Assembly (NCBI RefSeq): GCF_024763615.1
Contig: NC_077224.1
Span: 51,842,712 to 51,906,711 of the forward strand
Source of the DNA: Phlebotomus papatasi
Lineage: Eukaryota; Arthropoda; Insecta; Diptera; Psychodidae
DNA: 64,000 bases
Direction: 5' to 3'
Made by a program: the position numbers and the translations under genes. Shown here one piece after another: positions 23,701 to 34,030 of this stretch (positions within the stretch are counted from its first letter, which is position 1; the number at the start of each line of letters is the position of its first letter). The notes beneath the pieces were generated by a model, which saw only the letters and a program-made list of their open reading frames with translations, was not told the DNA's origin and did no database searches.

Positions 23701-25968
23701 TGGATTATATAACTGCTCTCTCTTCGAGTTCGAGCAGTATAATATTCAACAGTTCGAGTAGTAATCTGAGCTTTAGAGTTAAGTTTTATGATTATCGCTA
23801 AACTGTTATAATTTTTTAAAAGGTAAAATTTTTGGGAAATTGTTTAATTGGAATTGTAATATTATATTGCGAGCAAAAATGATCTACCAGATTTTGATAT
23901 ATCACTACAATTATCCTTTATTTACAAATACAAGTGTTGAAAGCTGGGCAAATCTGAAGATCGTATAACAGCCATTTTTTGATTGTGGCTTAGTTACTTA
24001 GAGTTACATAAAATAGCTAGAGATGACTTTAACTGGAGTTGAAATGGTCAAAACGGTTTCTTTTGACCTTACTGACACTTGTTTTTATACAATTTTATAC
24101 AAAAACTTTTCAAAATTCTGGCTTTTGAATAAGATTATATGGAGTAATTTGATGTGTTAAGTATTGACTTTAGAAAATTACATTTTGATTTAAGTTTGTC
24201 CATAGGAGATAAGGAAACTCCAAGATGGGATACTCAAATTAGTTCGTGAGTTCAATGCGGTATCTACTGTTTAGTTTCTAAAGGGAACTAAGTAGTTTAC
24301 CAAATGAAATCGTCTTTAAGATTTTTTTAAGTTCTTATTTAAATTACTCTAAGGGGTTTATCTCCCAACCGATTTGAGCAGAATTGGATTTAATTGAAAG
24401 GTCTTGAAATTTTCAATGGTAATGATTAGTATATTTGGTAGATTTTATATAAGATTCGGTTATTCATTTTCCATAGTCAAATTCTAGTATCGATGTTTAC
24501 TGAAATTTTTATAACCTTTGCAATGATTCTTAAATCTAGTAATTAGTATCAGTATCTATTTCAAGAAGAAGATTCAGACTTTCAAGTTAATATTCTAATA
24601 AAATGAATTAAGGCATTAAAATTGAACAGCAGCAGCAGAAATCATTAAGAACAGATGGAGGTTCCTTATGAGATCTCCGACTTTTCTCACATTCCATTAG
24701 GCAATGTTAGTCAGCCCGGAGCAAAAAAGAAATTTTGGGTGATATTTCAGAATCTGTCGGCAATTTCATATTTTCCACTTGTGTGGAGTTGTGCAGTAAA
24801 TGAGGGATGAAACTAACGTTGTGTAAAATCCAGACAAATCGTTCCATTTGCCTTATCGATTGTCATAATTCTGCTGCAGACTTTCTCTTTTGCAATGTTC
24901 CATCAATTGGACTCCGGAACCGGAGGGAATTCCGCTGAAAATCATCGTGACAATTGATAAAATTTTTGGTGGGTGAGGAAGACAGTGGTAATTGTGAAAT
25001 TTGTATCTTCTACCTGTTGAGACGAAGGGCACATCTTTTATTATGTGTCTCTTCAATGCATCCAATTCTCACATGGAAATTAAATAAGTCTTTTGTGGTG
25101 ACACGTAGCCATCGGCCTTTTGTTGGGGGCATCAACGCAAAATCCTATTCTTTGGAGGTGTTGCTTGAAAAATCTTTCTATATAAATTTCTCCTCAACCT
25201 TCGTCTCGGGCGTTCTCTTTTTTTGTGCTCGCCCTCACTTCCATCCTCAATCTCATTCTCTTTTTTTTATTCATCCCCGAAGACGATTTCTCAAAAGTGA
25301 TCTCAAACGTGTTCAACACACCAGAACAGACTTAAGAAGATCCCCATTGTCAATTGGAAATCGTCTGTATGTCCTAATTTTAGCATCACAGCATTTTAGG
25401 TGGGCTCACCAGACAAGACGTTTCAGTATGAGATTAGTGAAGAATTCACCTTCATGGGCAATTTGGACTTGAAAGAGGCTCAAGAAGAAATTATCACACT
25501 CTGGAAGCTCAATAAGTTGATTTTGGTGCTCTTTCTCGTCAAAGACTTAATGTTACTTACGCATGAACTACTTTCCTTTTCCTTTCAGGATACTTTTTAT
25601 GCAATTCATATATTTTTTCATATAGACTAAGATTGGATTATTGACCCAATTCTTACATAGCTACGAGTTAAATTGAAGAAAATTAGTATTATGATCCACA
25701 AGTTCAAATATAAGTATATGAAAAAAGTTTCAATTTAGTTTCATTGCTAGTATATGCAACTAAAATGCAATTTTTTAAAGTTTATGTGGAATCCGGTCTT
25801 TAATGGCTTATACATATTTTTTTTATCCTGTTAATCTTCGAGATCTAAATATTTCAAGGTTTTTCTTTAGTTTAAAGGTCAGACTGCTAATTACTTCAGC
25901 GTTATTTACTATAATCAATTACAGTAAAAGAGTATTAGGCATGGGATTAGTAAAGAAAATAAAACCTA

Positions 25969-26184
25969 GGAGAGACCGGGGTACAATAAGCACGAAATGA
26001 AATTTTTGATTACGTATAATTGGTACAAAACAAATTTTTGTATGAGGCTGATAAGTATTTCAATGAATAGTAAAGGAAGTATATATTTAGAATAAAGAGT
26101 GGTTTCCTCAATATTCCTTCCAAGGCAACCTATAAGGTACCACTATCTAATACTATACGTGGCTAGTTCTATTCCGGTCTCCCC
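25969..26184. mobile_element. TA-flanked element with GGGGAGACCGG ends
   Basis: Left end GGAGAGACCGGGGTACAATA; right end read inward GGGGAGACCGGAATAGAACT. TA at 25967-25968 and 26185-26186. 216 bp, non-coding. Shares only its terminal ~11 bp with the larger 45997-47285 element. Confidence 0.65.
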
Positions 26185-26217
26185 TAATAGACAGTTTGTT
26201 AATCGTTTTGGTTTCTA

Positions 26218-26457
26218 CGCTGATAAAAAAATCGAAAATGTTGAAATAATATTTCGAAAATGTTAATATTACCTCTACGACAATGGTTCGTGTATAATAA
26301 TCAGTGTAAATGTTACATTTTTAAGTATATAAAGGTTATAGTTACCTTTATGTAAAAAATCCATTTAAAAGCTGTAGGATTTTATATAAAAAAAATATAC
26401 TTTAAAAAAGTGTTTACGTTTTGACGAAAAAAGTTAATTATACCATTTTTTTTAATG
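26218..26457. mobile_element. CACTGAGAGAAAT MITE, diverged copy
   Basis: Same modular order as 10292-10521: AAAATGTTGAAATAATATTT, AATGTTAATATTACC, then TTTTGACGAAAAAAGTTAAT near the right end. Ends eroded (CGCTGATAAAAAAATCG). TA at 26216-26217. Confidence 0.55.
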
Positions 26458-26520
26458 TAATCCTTTCTGTGATTAGAACATTTAATAAAACTAAGCTACT
26501 CAACAGAAAATCTCACTGTA

Positions 26521-26700
26521 GGGAGAAATGAGGCAACTTAGAATTGGGGTACTCTTGAAATTGAACTTTTTTCTCTTATTTTTAAAACGAATTAAGGCTT
26601 ATTTTAATGTCTTTTAGCTTCAAAATTGGTTTGTGGAGCTAAATTGTATTACAATAAGGTCTCGTTCTCAGAGTAATAGGGGAAAGCGCGCTACCTTCGT
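26521..26700. mobile_element. Truncated TA-GGG element followed by a second element start
   Basis: Begins after TA (26519-26520) with GGGAGAAATGAGGCAACTTA, then GAATTGGGGTACTCTTGAAAT. At 26687 a fresh TAGGGGAAAGCGCGCTACC starts in the same orientation. The interior TTTTAGCTTCAAAATTGG resembles the 22526 family. No matching right ends found, so both look broken. Confidence 0.4.
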
Positions 26701-26839
26701 ATTACTTAAGCTTCAGAGAACTCATTTTTTTCTATGTTTTTAATAGACTTCACCCATGACTATTTTTCAAAAAATTGAAGAATTTAGCATAGCTATCCGA
26801 GAATTTGATTTTACGACTAAAGAACAACCACTAATGTTA

Positions 26840-27783
26840 AGGAGTTACGTGGGTCAAAACTGACAAAAAACATAATATTTTTCTCTAATTCTTTTTCAAC
26901 ATAATAAAAATTTATTCAATTTAAGCTCTTGGAAATATAAAGGTCCAACGTTTAAACTACATTTTCTGAAATTTTCATTTAAAAATTGATTGTCAGAGAT
27001 CTTTTTGAAAAAAAGAACATACTTTTTGGTAGACAAATTTTTTTGGAATTAATTAATCTGAAATCCAAAAAAAAAAAAATTTTCTGTTAGCTGATGAGTA
27101 AAATTTACCCTTGAGCGAAGGATTAAAAAAAAACAATTTTACTGCTTGAAAGAGAATCATTATTTAGTCCACTTTTTCAATTTGTGACACAATTAGAAAC
27201 CAAACGATAAGAGATATCGATTTCTGGACTAAGTCAACATTATCTAGGACAGTCTTTTTTTTCCTACTCCCACCTACTCCTCAGAAACCCTGTTTTTGGT
27301 TTATTTCGAAAACAGTTTCTACAATTTATTTCATTTTCGAATATCTTTAAGAGATAGTCTAGGTGAATATTTCATCCTAGGACATTTATGTTCGAGAACC
27401 ATTTCGATATCGAATTTTCGAAGATCAAAATTTAGCCACTTTGAAGGGCCTATTTTTCAACCGATTTTCTTAAATTTGATTTTTTTTGAAAGACCTTGAA
27501 ATTTCCAAGACGACTGTCGTATAATACCCGTAAGTGATTCACTTTTCACAGATTTACTTTATTATTTGTTCGAAAGTGTGTTACTCATGCTAAAATATTC
27601 TAAAAATTTGGTCTCAATGGCTGAGTTTTAAAAATTTGTAAATGGATATTTTTGAAAATATAGTTTAAATCTTGTACTTTTACATGCCTAAGAGCTTGAA
27701 TTAATTAGAATTTTTATTACACTAAAAACAATGTAGAGAAAAAATTAGGTTTTTGTCTTCTCGATTAACGTAACTTAGCAGTA
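26840..27783. repeat. Large foldback repeat, copy 1 (interrupted)
   Basis: Left arm: AGGAGTTACGTGGGTCAAAA ... TTTCAACATAATAAAAATTT ... TTTCTGAAATTTTCATTTAA. Right arm (about 27545-27783): AAATATAGTTTAAATCTTGT ... TAACGTAACTTAG. The arms are diverged complements. The centre contains the repeat at 27160-27530. Further copies at 31434-32430, 33330-34030 and 36370-36900. Confidence 0.6.
27160..27530 (+). repeat. ~320-bp dispersed repeat, plus copy
   Basis: Inverted partner of 23390-23700 (see there for shared landmarks). It sits in the middle of the large foldback copy 1, so it was probably inserted there or belongs to a longer version of it. Confidence 0.55.
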
Positions 27784-27997
27784 GGGGAAAGTGCCCATGC
27801 TTTGCAAGGTCCCATGATAATGACTAAATTTTTTCTATGCTTCTGAATAAATGTGATTTCCTAATATATTTTAAAAGCAGGACATTTTCCCTTACTTTTT
27901 AAAACATACATGCGATGAATCACATTTATTGAAAAACATTGGAAAAATTTTGTCATTATAAAGCTAGGGAAAGTGCAAAGCATGGGAACTTTGATCC
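27784..27997. mobile_element. TA-flanked foldback element (GGGGAAAGTGCCCATGCTTT family), copy 2
   Basis: Left arm GGGGAAAGTGCCCATGCTTT then GCAAGGTCCCATGATAATGA. Right arm contains AAAGCATGGGAACTTTGATCC. TA at 27782-27783 and 27998-27999. Interior TGAATAAATGTGATTTCC and its inverse AATCACATTTATTGAA confirm the palindrome. Confidence 0.75.
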
Positions 27998-28074
27998 TAT
28001 TCAGAATAATTCGTCCAGTTTTTAAATTAAATTACGGAACTTTTACTAAACAGACCTATAGTTCAATCCGAGAG

Positions 28075-28210
28075 ACGACTTAAGATTATCATAATCAAAA
28101 CAATAATTAAGCTACATTCTCATCAGTTTCCCACTTAGCCGTACCTAGGCTTAGGCCGTAAGTCTTTCTAGGGAATTAGTTTATAAGTTTGGGCCTTAAA
28201 TCTGATAACC
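28075..28210. repeat. Short palindromic repeat with GACTTAAG / GGCTTAAGCCG motif, degraded
   Basis: Holds GAGACGACTTAAGATTATCA, TCTCATCAGTTTCCCACTTA and CTTAGGCCGTAAGTC. The same modules (GACTTAAGCCG, (C)CCATCAG, AACTGATGGG) occur in the better copies at 36045-36185 and 43497-43722. Confidence 0.45.
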
Positions 28211-29783
28211 GAGACAGCCAATCGAACTTGAAATGTTTTAAAATGTATTTAATTTTTTGATAAAACTTTGAAATATATCCTTGTCATAAAAAAACGCTCA
28301 GATAAACGATTAAATAATTCCTTCAAAATTAAACAATAAATTAATAACTTTGCCTATTTATACAAATTAAGCAGAACTTATTGTCTTACATTGTCGAATT
28401 CGCAGGATTCTTATGAGTTGTAAATAATTAAGAAATGTTTTTATGAATTTTTATTGAATTCTTCATCATCGCAAAGAAGTTTAAATTTAAAAGCGTACCA
28501 TTAGGATATAATTTTTATTTTTTAATAATAGATATTCAAAATAGAACATATTTCCTACTTGGGTGTGCAAAAATTGCAATAATTATGTCCATTATACTTT
28601 GACTAATTCAGTGGTAATTAGTAATATTACATAGTTCTTTAACTTGATAGCTTCCTTATTCTTCTTATAAGCATACTAATGAGAATATGGGGAAAATATG
28701 GTAAATTTAAGATAAGATTTTAAAGAATCTCATCTATTATTTTATAAGCTCCAAAAAGACATAAATTCTTTTAGAAAAGTTCAAGTTAGGATGTTCAAGG
28801 AGATTAATATAGGTAATTTATGTTTAAACATTTTAAACGTCAGTCTTTTTATCTTGAGTTATCAAATTTTCGAGGTATTCACTATATTACATAAAATCCC
28901 AAGTAAAATTCCAAAAGTTTGTAATAAATAATGAGTTAGTTAGAAAGACTTGAGAATTGATAAGGAATAAAACTATTATTATCTCCCGTAACAAATTGTC
29001 CATGTTACTATCAAGTCACGTTACGAACAAACTTCACAGATCGCCCTCTAATTCTTTCAAGGGCAAGAACATCAGGTACAGGAAGTTGTCACGAGTTTTC
29101 TCCCAAAGTCTCTTTTGGATCCTTTCCCATCCCTTCTCTGTCTGTGAGACCCAATGATAAAGGATTCGCCACGGCGGTTCTGTCTCATGTTTTTCATTTT
29201 TTTTTTTGAATTTCTAAGGGACAGAAAGATGAAAAAATCATCCGCAGAAATGGTTAAATTAGAAACTTCATCGTGCGTCTCAGAAAACTAATTAAGAAAT
29301 GTCCCTCAAGAAGCAACACATAAACATTTTAATAGCCCATGTAATTGAATATTATCAATTGTGTAAATGGGAAAAATCTTTACGAGTCATAATTTTCTCT
29401 CTTTTTTTTTGCTCCACCACACAATTTTGTGATAAATATTTTTCACTTCACACATTGAGGCCTGTTTTCCTTTATAGCAAGAAGTGTTCAGTTGGAACGT
29501 TTAATTTCTTCAGTTTTATGCGTTTGATGGCGATTGCGTGAAACTTTGGTTCAATTGGTTGCTGGTTTGTGTCTTGGAGACAGTTTCTTGAGAACATCCA
29601 CTGCGACTGGTGCTGCTATTATCGTTGGATTCGATTTTGAAAATATCTGTCCGTTGGTGCTATTCATTCTTCTTTCAGACGGTTTTAGGAAACTAAATTG
29701 TTTTTTAGTTTTCTTAGATGAAAAATTGCAATCAGCAAGTGTTTAGGGATTAATAAATGATTTTTCTTTTTGTTTTCTTTCAG

Positions 29784-29912
29784 ATAATTGTGCATGACAA
29801 CTTAAGAGGGTGGTTGGATGCCTCCAAAGAAACTTCCAATTGGCTCAAATACATTAGACACAGTAGTTCAAATAGTGAAATAAATTGTCATCAATATCTA
29901 GTAGCAGATCAA
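29784..29912 (+). CDS. ham: Hamlet-like PRDM gene, exon C: middle of the PR/SET domain
   Basis: A 43-codon exon with a strong pyrimidine tract and CAG acceptor (ends 29783) and a GTAAGT donor; both ends are phase 0. It reads IIVHDNLRGWLDAS, then TSNWLKYIRHSSSN and ends HQYLVADQ. W-L-K-Y-I-R is a hallmark of the PRDM3/PRDM16 PR domain, corresponding to the N-W-M-(R/K)-Y motif of other PR domains. The N-H-x-C motif of true SET methyltransferases is not evident; the equivalent region reads INCHQYLV. It is separated from exon D by only 58 bp, so the two form one block inside otherwise intronic DNA. Confidence 0.9.
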
Positions 29913-29970
29913 GTAAGTTTAAGTCATTTTTTTTGCCATTCAATGTGCCTTAACAATATGCCTTTTGCAG

Positions 29971-30097
29971 TTGTGGTACGAGGTGATTAGAGACATTGCA
30001 CCTGGCACTGAGCTACTTCTTGGACCCAAAGTTCCTCTTCACATTCGTAACATGTGCTCAAATGGACCAAGAGACGACCGCAGTGATAGAGAAAGTG
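29971..30097 (+). CDS. ham: Hamlet-like PRDM gene, exon D: end of the PR/SET domain
   Basis: The acceptor is ccttttgcag (ends 29970) and the donor GTGAGT. Entry is phase 0 and exit phase 1. It reads LWYEVIRDIAPGTELLLGPK, then VPLHIRNMCSNGPRDDRSDRES plus the first base of a glycine codon. D-I-A-P-G-x-E-L-L-L is the last conserved strand of the PR domain and fits the PRDM3/PRDM16 clade better than the E-L-L-V-W-Y ending of PRDM9-type domains. The charged, glycine-poor tail begins the linker to the zinc fingers. The phase-1 exit matches the two-base entry of exon E exactly (G + GT). Confidence 0.9.
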
Positions 30098-31433
30098 GTG
30101 AGTACTTAAAAATTTTATGTGTGCTATTTTTTTTTCGTCTTTCTGGGACATGGATATGGTTTCTATGTGGCATCTGCTCAGTGGCAGCTCTTGCCCATTG
30201 TTGCAGCAATATATAGCCAGAGAAATGGCTTCTGGCGAGATAAATCGCAACAATATAATGAATAACAGTGGCAAAAAGGCATCCATATCGCTCTGTGGGA
30301 TCAATTTGAAAAACATATTTGAGTCAATAATATAATCTACGAGGCTTTGTTCTCGGCGAGGATGGCAAAAGGAGGGCGGGCAGTTAGATTGAACACTGCA
30401 GTAGGGATGAAGTTCAGTGTCATTTGTCACTGAATCCGCCACTCTGTGTACTTAATGTTACATGAGGGATTATAATGATGTTTATTATGTAAGTTTTCAA
30501 ATTCACACATCCACCGGAGGGATGAGATTGAGGAAAAAACATATTTATTTGCCATTTCTATCTTGCACCACCATCATAGGGGTAATTTTTGCGTCCCTCA
30601 GCCTCATCTATAGCAACGATCTCTGTGATACTTTCTACATTAATTTCACACCCCTTCCCAAAGTACAATTTGTGTGCTGTTGCATCCTTTCTGCATGTGA
30701 TTAAGTCAAATTTTAAATATTCATAACGGATGGAGGATTTATTTTTGATATGCAGGATATTAACAATAGGAAGGCAATTATAGATTGTGTTGGACAATTT
30801 GGTTTGAATCTAACTGTGAAATTATTGTGCCTAATTGAGAGGAAATATTCCTACGATGAATTAGTTTTAGAAAACTACTACTTTTAAGTAAGATTTTATT
30901 TAATATAAAAATTTTACCCTTGTATTAATACAATAAACTCTAAGAGAATGTAATTTTGCACAGTAAAAATTCAATAACATTTTTTCACTTGTATAAACAG
31001 TGTAAGTTAATGAACCTAATCATCACTTATTATTTTCTCTGGACTATTGGTTTTCTTGAAAATATACAGCAAAATGTTTACATATTAATGAGTTAAATTG
31101 GTCAGTAAATTAGTAGTTTGGTCAGCAAGAGCCTCGAAATAGGTAATAAAATATTCTACTCTTTGCAAGTAATTATCTTAAAATTGGTGAGAAAAGCATT
31201 TAAAACAATGCCTAATATGGCAAAAATTGTTCTTAATTACGGGGTACATAAGACTATTTTTGAACATTTAAATTTTACGTAGTTTGGTACTTAATTAGCA
31301 AATTTGATTTTTACTGACAACGTTTACTGAAATACTTACCAAAAAGTTTCAGTTTTTTTTCAGTAAAATATATCAAACATTAGTCGGAATCTCCACATGA
31401 CATTTATATAACAATTGCACATACTTTTTTTTA

Positions 31434-32430
31434 AGGGGTTAATAAAGACATTCAAATGGTAACTGACCTTATGCAGAATTTTAAAAACTCAGGGAGATAA
31501 CCTCCCTGAAAAGAGAAACACCACTGACGCACCCGGAAGGAAGTTATTTCCCTGAATTTTTTAAAATTCATAATAAAGACATATTTAATTCGACTTCTTA
31601 AGCATAGAAATGCACAATATTGAAAATATTTATATTTCCTGAAATTTCATTTGAAAATTTTAAAAATTAAGCCTTTGGATTGGGACCTGATTTTTGGAAA
31701 CGGTTTTTGAAAAATATACACTATTCGCTTGACAAGATTTCTCAGAGTATGTTCAATTGACGTAAGAAAACTAAATATTTATTGTTATCTGATTAGTTAA
31801 GTCTTTCGCGTCTTTAGGGTAATGTCATGACTCGGGGAAAAAAGTTTTTTTTGGGTATTTACATTAATTGAAATCTATCTGTTCGTGCACGACATCATAA
31901 TACAAGGATGTAAGATTCTTGGCTAATTTTCTCAAGACTCCAGTTAGATTTCAATTAATGTAAATAGCCAAAAAGAAACTTTTTTCCCCGGGTCATATAT
32001 GACCCTAAAGACGCGAAAGAGTTAAACTCGTACTTGAACGGTAGAATTTTTTTGATCTTGCTCACAATTTATTTTACAAGACAAAACGTGGTGTAAATTA
32101 CACAGAAAATTGGATTTTTCCCCCAAAAATCCACATTACATTTTAAAAAAAAATGTACCGTTCAAGTACGAGTTTAACTCATTAGCTAACAGATAATATT
32201 TACTTTCTAAACGTCAGATGAATATACTCTGAGAAATCTTAATCACCAAAAAGTAAATTTTTTTCAAAAACAAGTTCTTGAACAGTTTTTTAATTAAAAA
32301 TTTCAGTAAATATAGCTTAAATGTCGTGCTTTTATATGATTAAGAACTTAAATAATAATAAAAATTTATTATGTTGAAAAAAAAATTAAACAAAATCTGA
32401 CGTTTTTCAGTCTTCTTAATCCATGTAACC
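31434..32430. repeat. Large foldback repeat, copy 2 (split by a TTAA element)
   Basis: Left arm 31434-31800, right arm about 32026-32430. Pairing landmarks: CTGAAATTTCATTTGAAAAT vs CAGTAAATATAGC, TTTCTCAGAGTATGTTCAA vs TTGAATATACTCTGAGAAA-like GATGAATATACTCTGAGAAA, and TTTATTGTTATCTG vs TAGCTAACAGATAATATTTA. The intervening piece ACTCGTACTTGAACGGTA recurs in copy 3 (33650). A 221-bp element interrupts it at 31801-32021. Confidence 0.65.
31801..32021. mobile_element. TTAA-target (piggyBac-like) MITE
   Basis: The ends GTCTTTCGCGTCTTTAGGGT and, read inward from the right, CTCTTTCGCGTCTTTAGGGT are flanked directly by TTAA (31797-31800 and 32022-32025). Long complementary arms include CGGGGAAAAAAGTTT and TTTACATTAATTGAAATCTA with its inverse. 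TTAA duplication is the hallmark of piggyBac-type elements. Inserted in a copy of the large foldback. Non-coding. Confidence 0.8.
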
Positions 32431-33329
32431 CCTTAAAAGAAAATGTACCTATTAAATATTATAAATATGTACAGTACTTACATACATAAAACTGCACATT
32501 TTTTAACAATTATCATAAAGATTAAAAATTTTAACTATATTTTTAAAAAACCATATTTTCCTTTAAATTTCTCAATCTGACTACGACTTTTTCACAGTTA
32601 CGATAGCATTTTCGAGCATTTTAAGACTATTTTATGGAAATTGATAAAGTTAGTTCAGTAGACTCTCGCACAATCGGCTCTTTTTCAATCTGGTGAAAAA
32701 TTTTGTTGGCAATTTTGAAGCAAATTTACTCAAATTCGCTGTAGTTTCTCTTATTTTATCCTGATTCTTTTAATTGAGCGCTTTTTGTGGAATTTAAAAC
32801 GACTTTGACGCTTAAATCTCTCGATAATTTGGATGACATTTTGCCCCATATGCGCGATTGAGAGAGTCTACTGTAGGAGGAAGTTTTTCATATGAATTAA
32901 AAAAGTAATAAACTTCGCAAAATTTTCAGATATTTTAAAAATAATTTTAAAAACCTAATAAGAAGCATTTTAGGATTTTACATAGTGAAGAAGGATTTTG
33001 TAAAAGGTTTTATAAAAGCTTGTTACTTCCCATGGATTTCACTGTAGACTTACAAAACGCTATTGAATCGTATAAACCAGGGGAGTGCAAGAACCGTTTG
33101 AAACCCAATAAACGTAAAAATAAGTTTGTTCTCGTAGCGTTTTGACCATTGATGTACAAGTTTCATTTGACGTTTGTTCGGTTTCAAACGGCTCTTGCAC
33201 ACCTCTGGTATAAATCACTATAGGTTGGTAAAAATTAAATTTGCCCTTTTTTACAAACATTTTTGAAATATTTGACGCACAGTTTTGGCTTTTTTTCTTA
33301 ATAAATAGTTGTTCGTAAATGTTCGAATT

Positions 33330-34030
33330 TATTAAGGGGTTTAGTGAGCCACGAAGACTAAAAATCAGCATATCTTTAAAAATAATTTTTAAAGTTAATA
33401 AAAAATATTTAATGGAAGTTTTCAAGTACATAAAAGTACTAAACAATCTGAAATTCTTATTTACAATTGAAAAAAAAAATTCAGCCGTTGGGAGCTGCTT
33501 TCGGAGACCTTTTTTTTAAATATTTACTTTGAAAGGCCTTCTGACAGTTATGCCTTAAGTGTATAATGTCCATAAGTGATAGTTCCACCGTACTCACATT
33601 GTAGGGTTCATCAGAAGTCAAACATAAAATATTTCCCGTCAATACATAAGTCAAACTCGTACTTGAACGAAAATTTTTAATATTTTCTTGATCAAAACTT
33701 ATTTTACAATACAAAATGTGGTGTAAAATATGCTGAAAATGATTATTTTTTGTATTAAATTTTCGCAAAAATACAAATATGATTATTTTAAAAAATCCTA
33801 TGTTTAGGTACAAGCTTAACTTATCAGTTACCAGAAAACACTTAATTATTCAACTTCTGATGAACGTACTCTGAGTAATTGAAACACAAAGTTTTTTTTT
33901 TCTCAAAATCGTATCCAAAAAATCGGGTCCAGATGGCTGATTTTTTGAATTTTTTAAAATAAAACTTTAGAAAATATAGTTTAAATGTTGTACTTTTATT
34001 ATGCTCTCTATGTAACCATTTGACGTTTAC
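33330..34030. repeat. Large foldback repeat, copy 3
   Basis: Left end AAGGGGTTTAGTGAGCCACG then AAGACTAAAAATCAGCATAT. The right part holds GAAAATATAGTTTAAATGTT then GTACTTTTATTATGC. The centre has CAAACTCGTACTTGAACGA and its inverse GTACAAGCTTAACTTATCAG. About 700 bp. Open frames on both strands are repeat by-products. Confidence 0.55.

Larger units (their letters stand above)
4457..29783 (+). other. 25.3-kb intron between the two halves of the PR domain
   Basis: Begins GTGAGT and ends TTTCAG. It has no convincing host exon. It carries two LINE fragments, several MITE families, three minisatellite or foldback regions and low-copy stretches. Parts not covered by other entries (4850-7620, 10560-13500, 14720-16900, 19200-21780, 24500-25800, 28210-29700) show only short spurious frames. 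Several of these have higher GC and pyrimidine-rich, less repetitive sequence (11500-12830, 15300-16540, 20500-21330), which would suit regulatory DNA, but no motif proves it. Confidence 0.75.

Noticed and set aside
24954..25472. The longest open frame in the window (172 codons, plus strand)
   Set aside because: Composition follows local pyrimidine-rich DNA, there is no domain or repeat homology, it overlaps other frames on both strands and lies inside the intron. Length alone is within chance for 64 kb.
29987..30442. Minus-strand 151-codon frame over exon D
   Set aside because: Antisense shadow of exon D and neighbouring intron; no domain and no splice logic.
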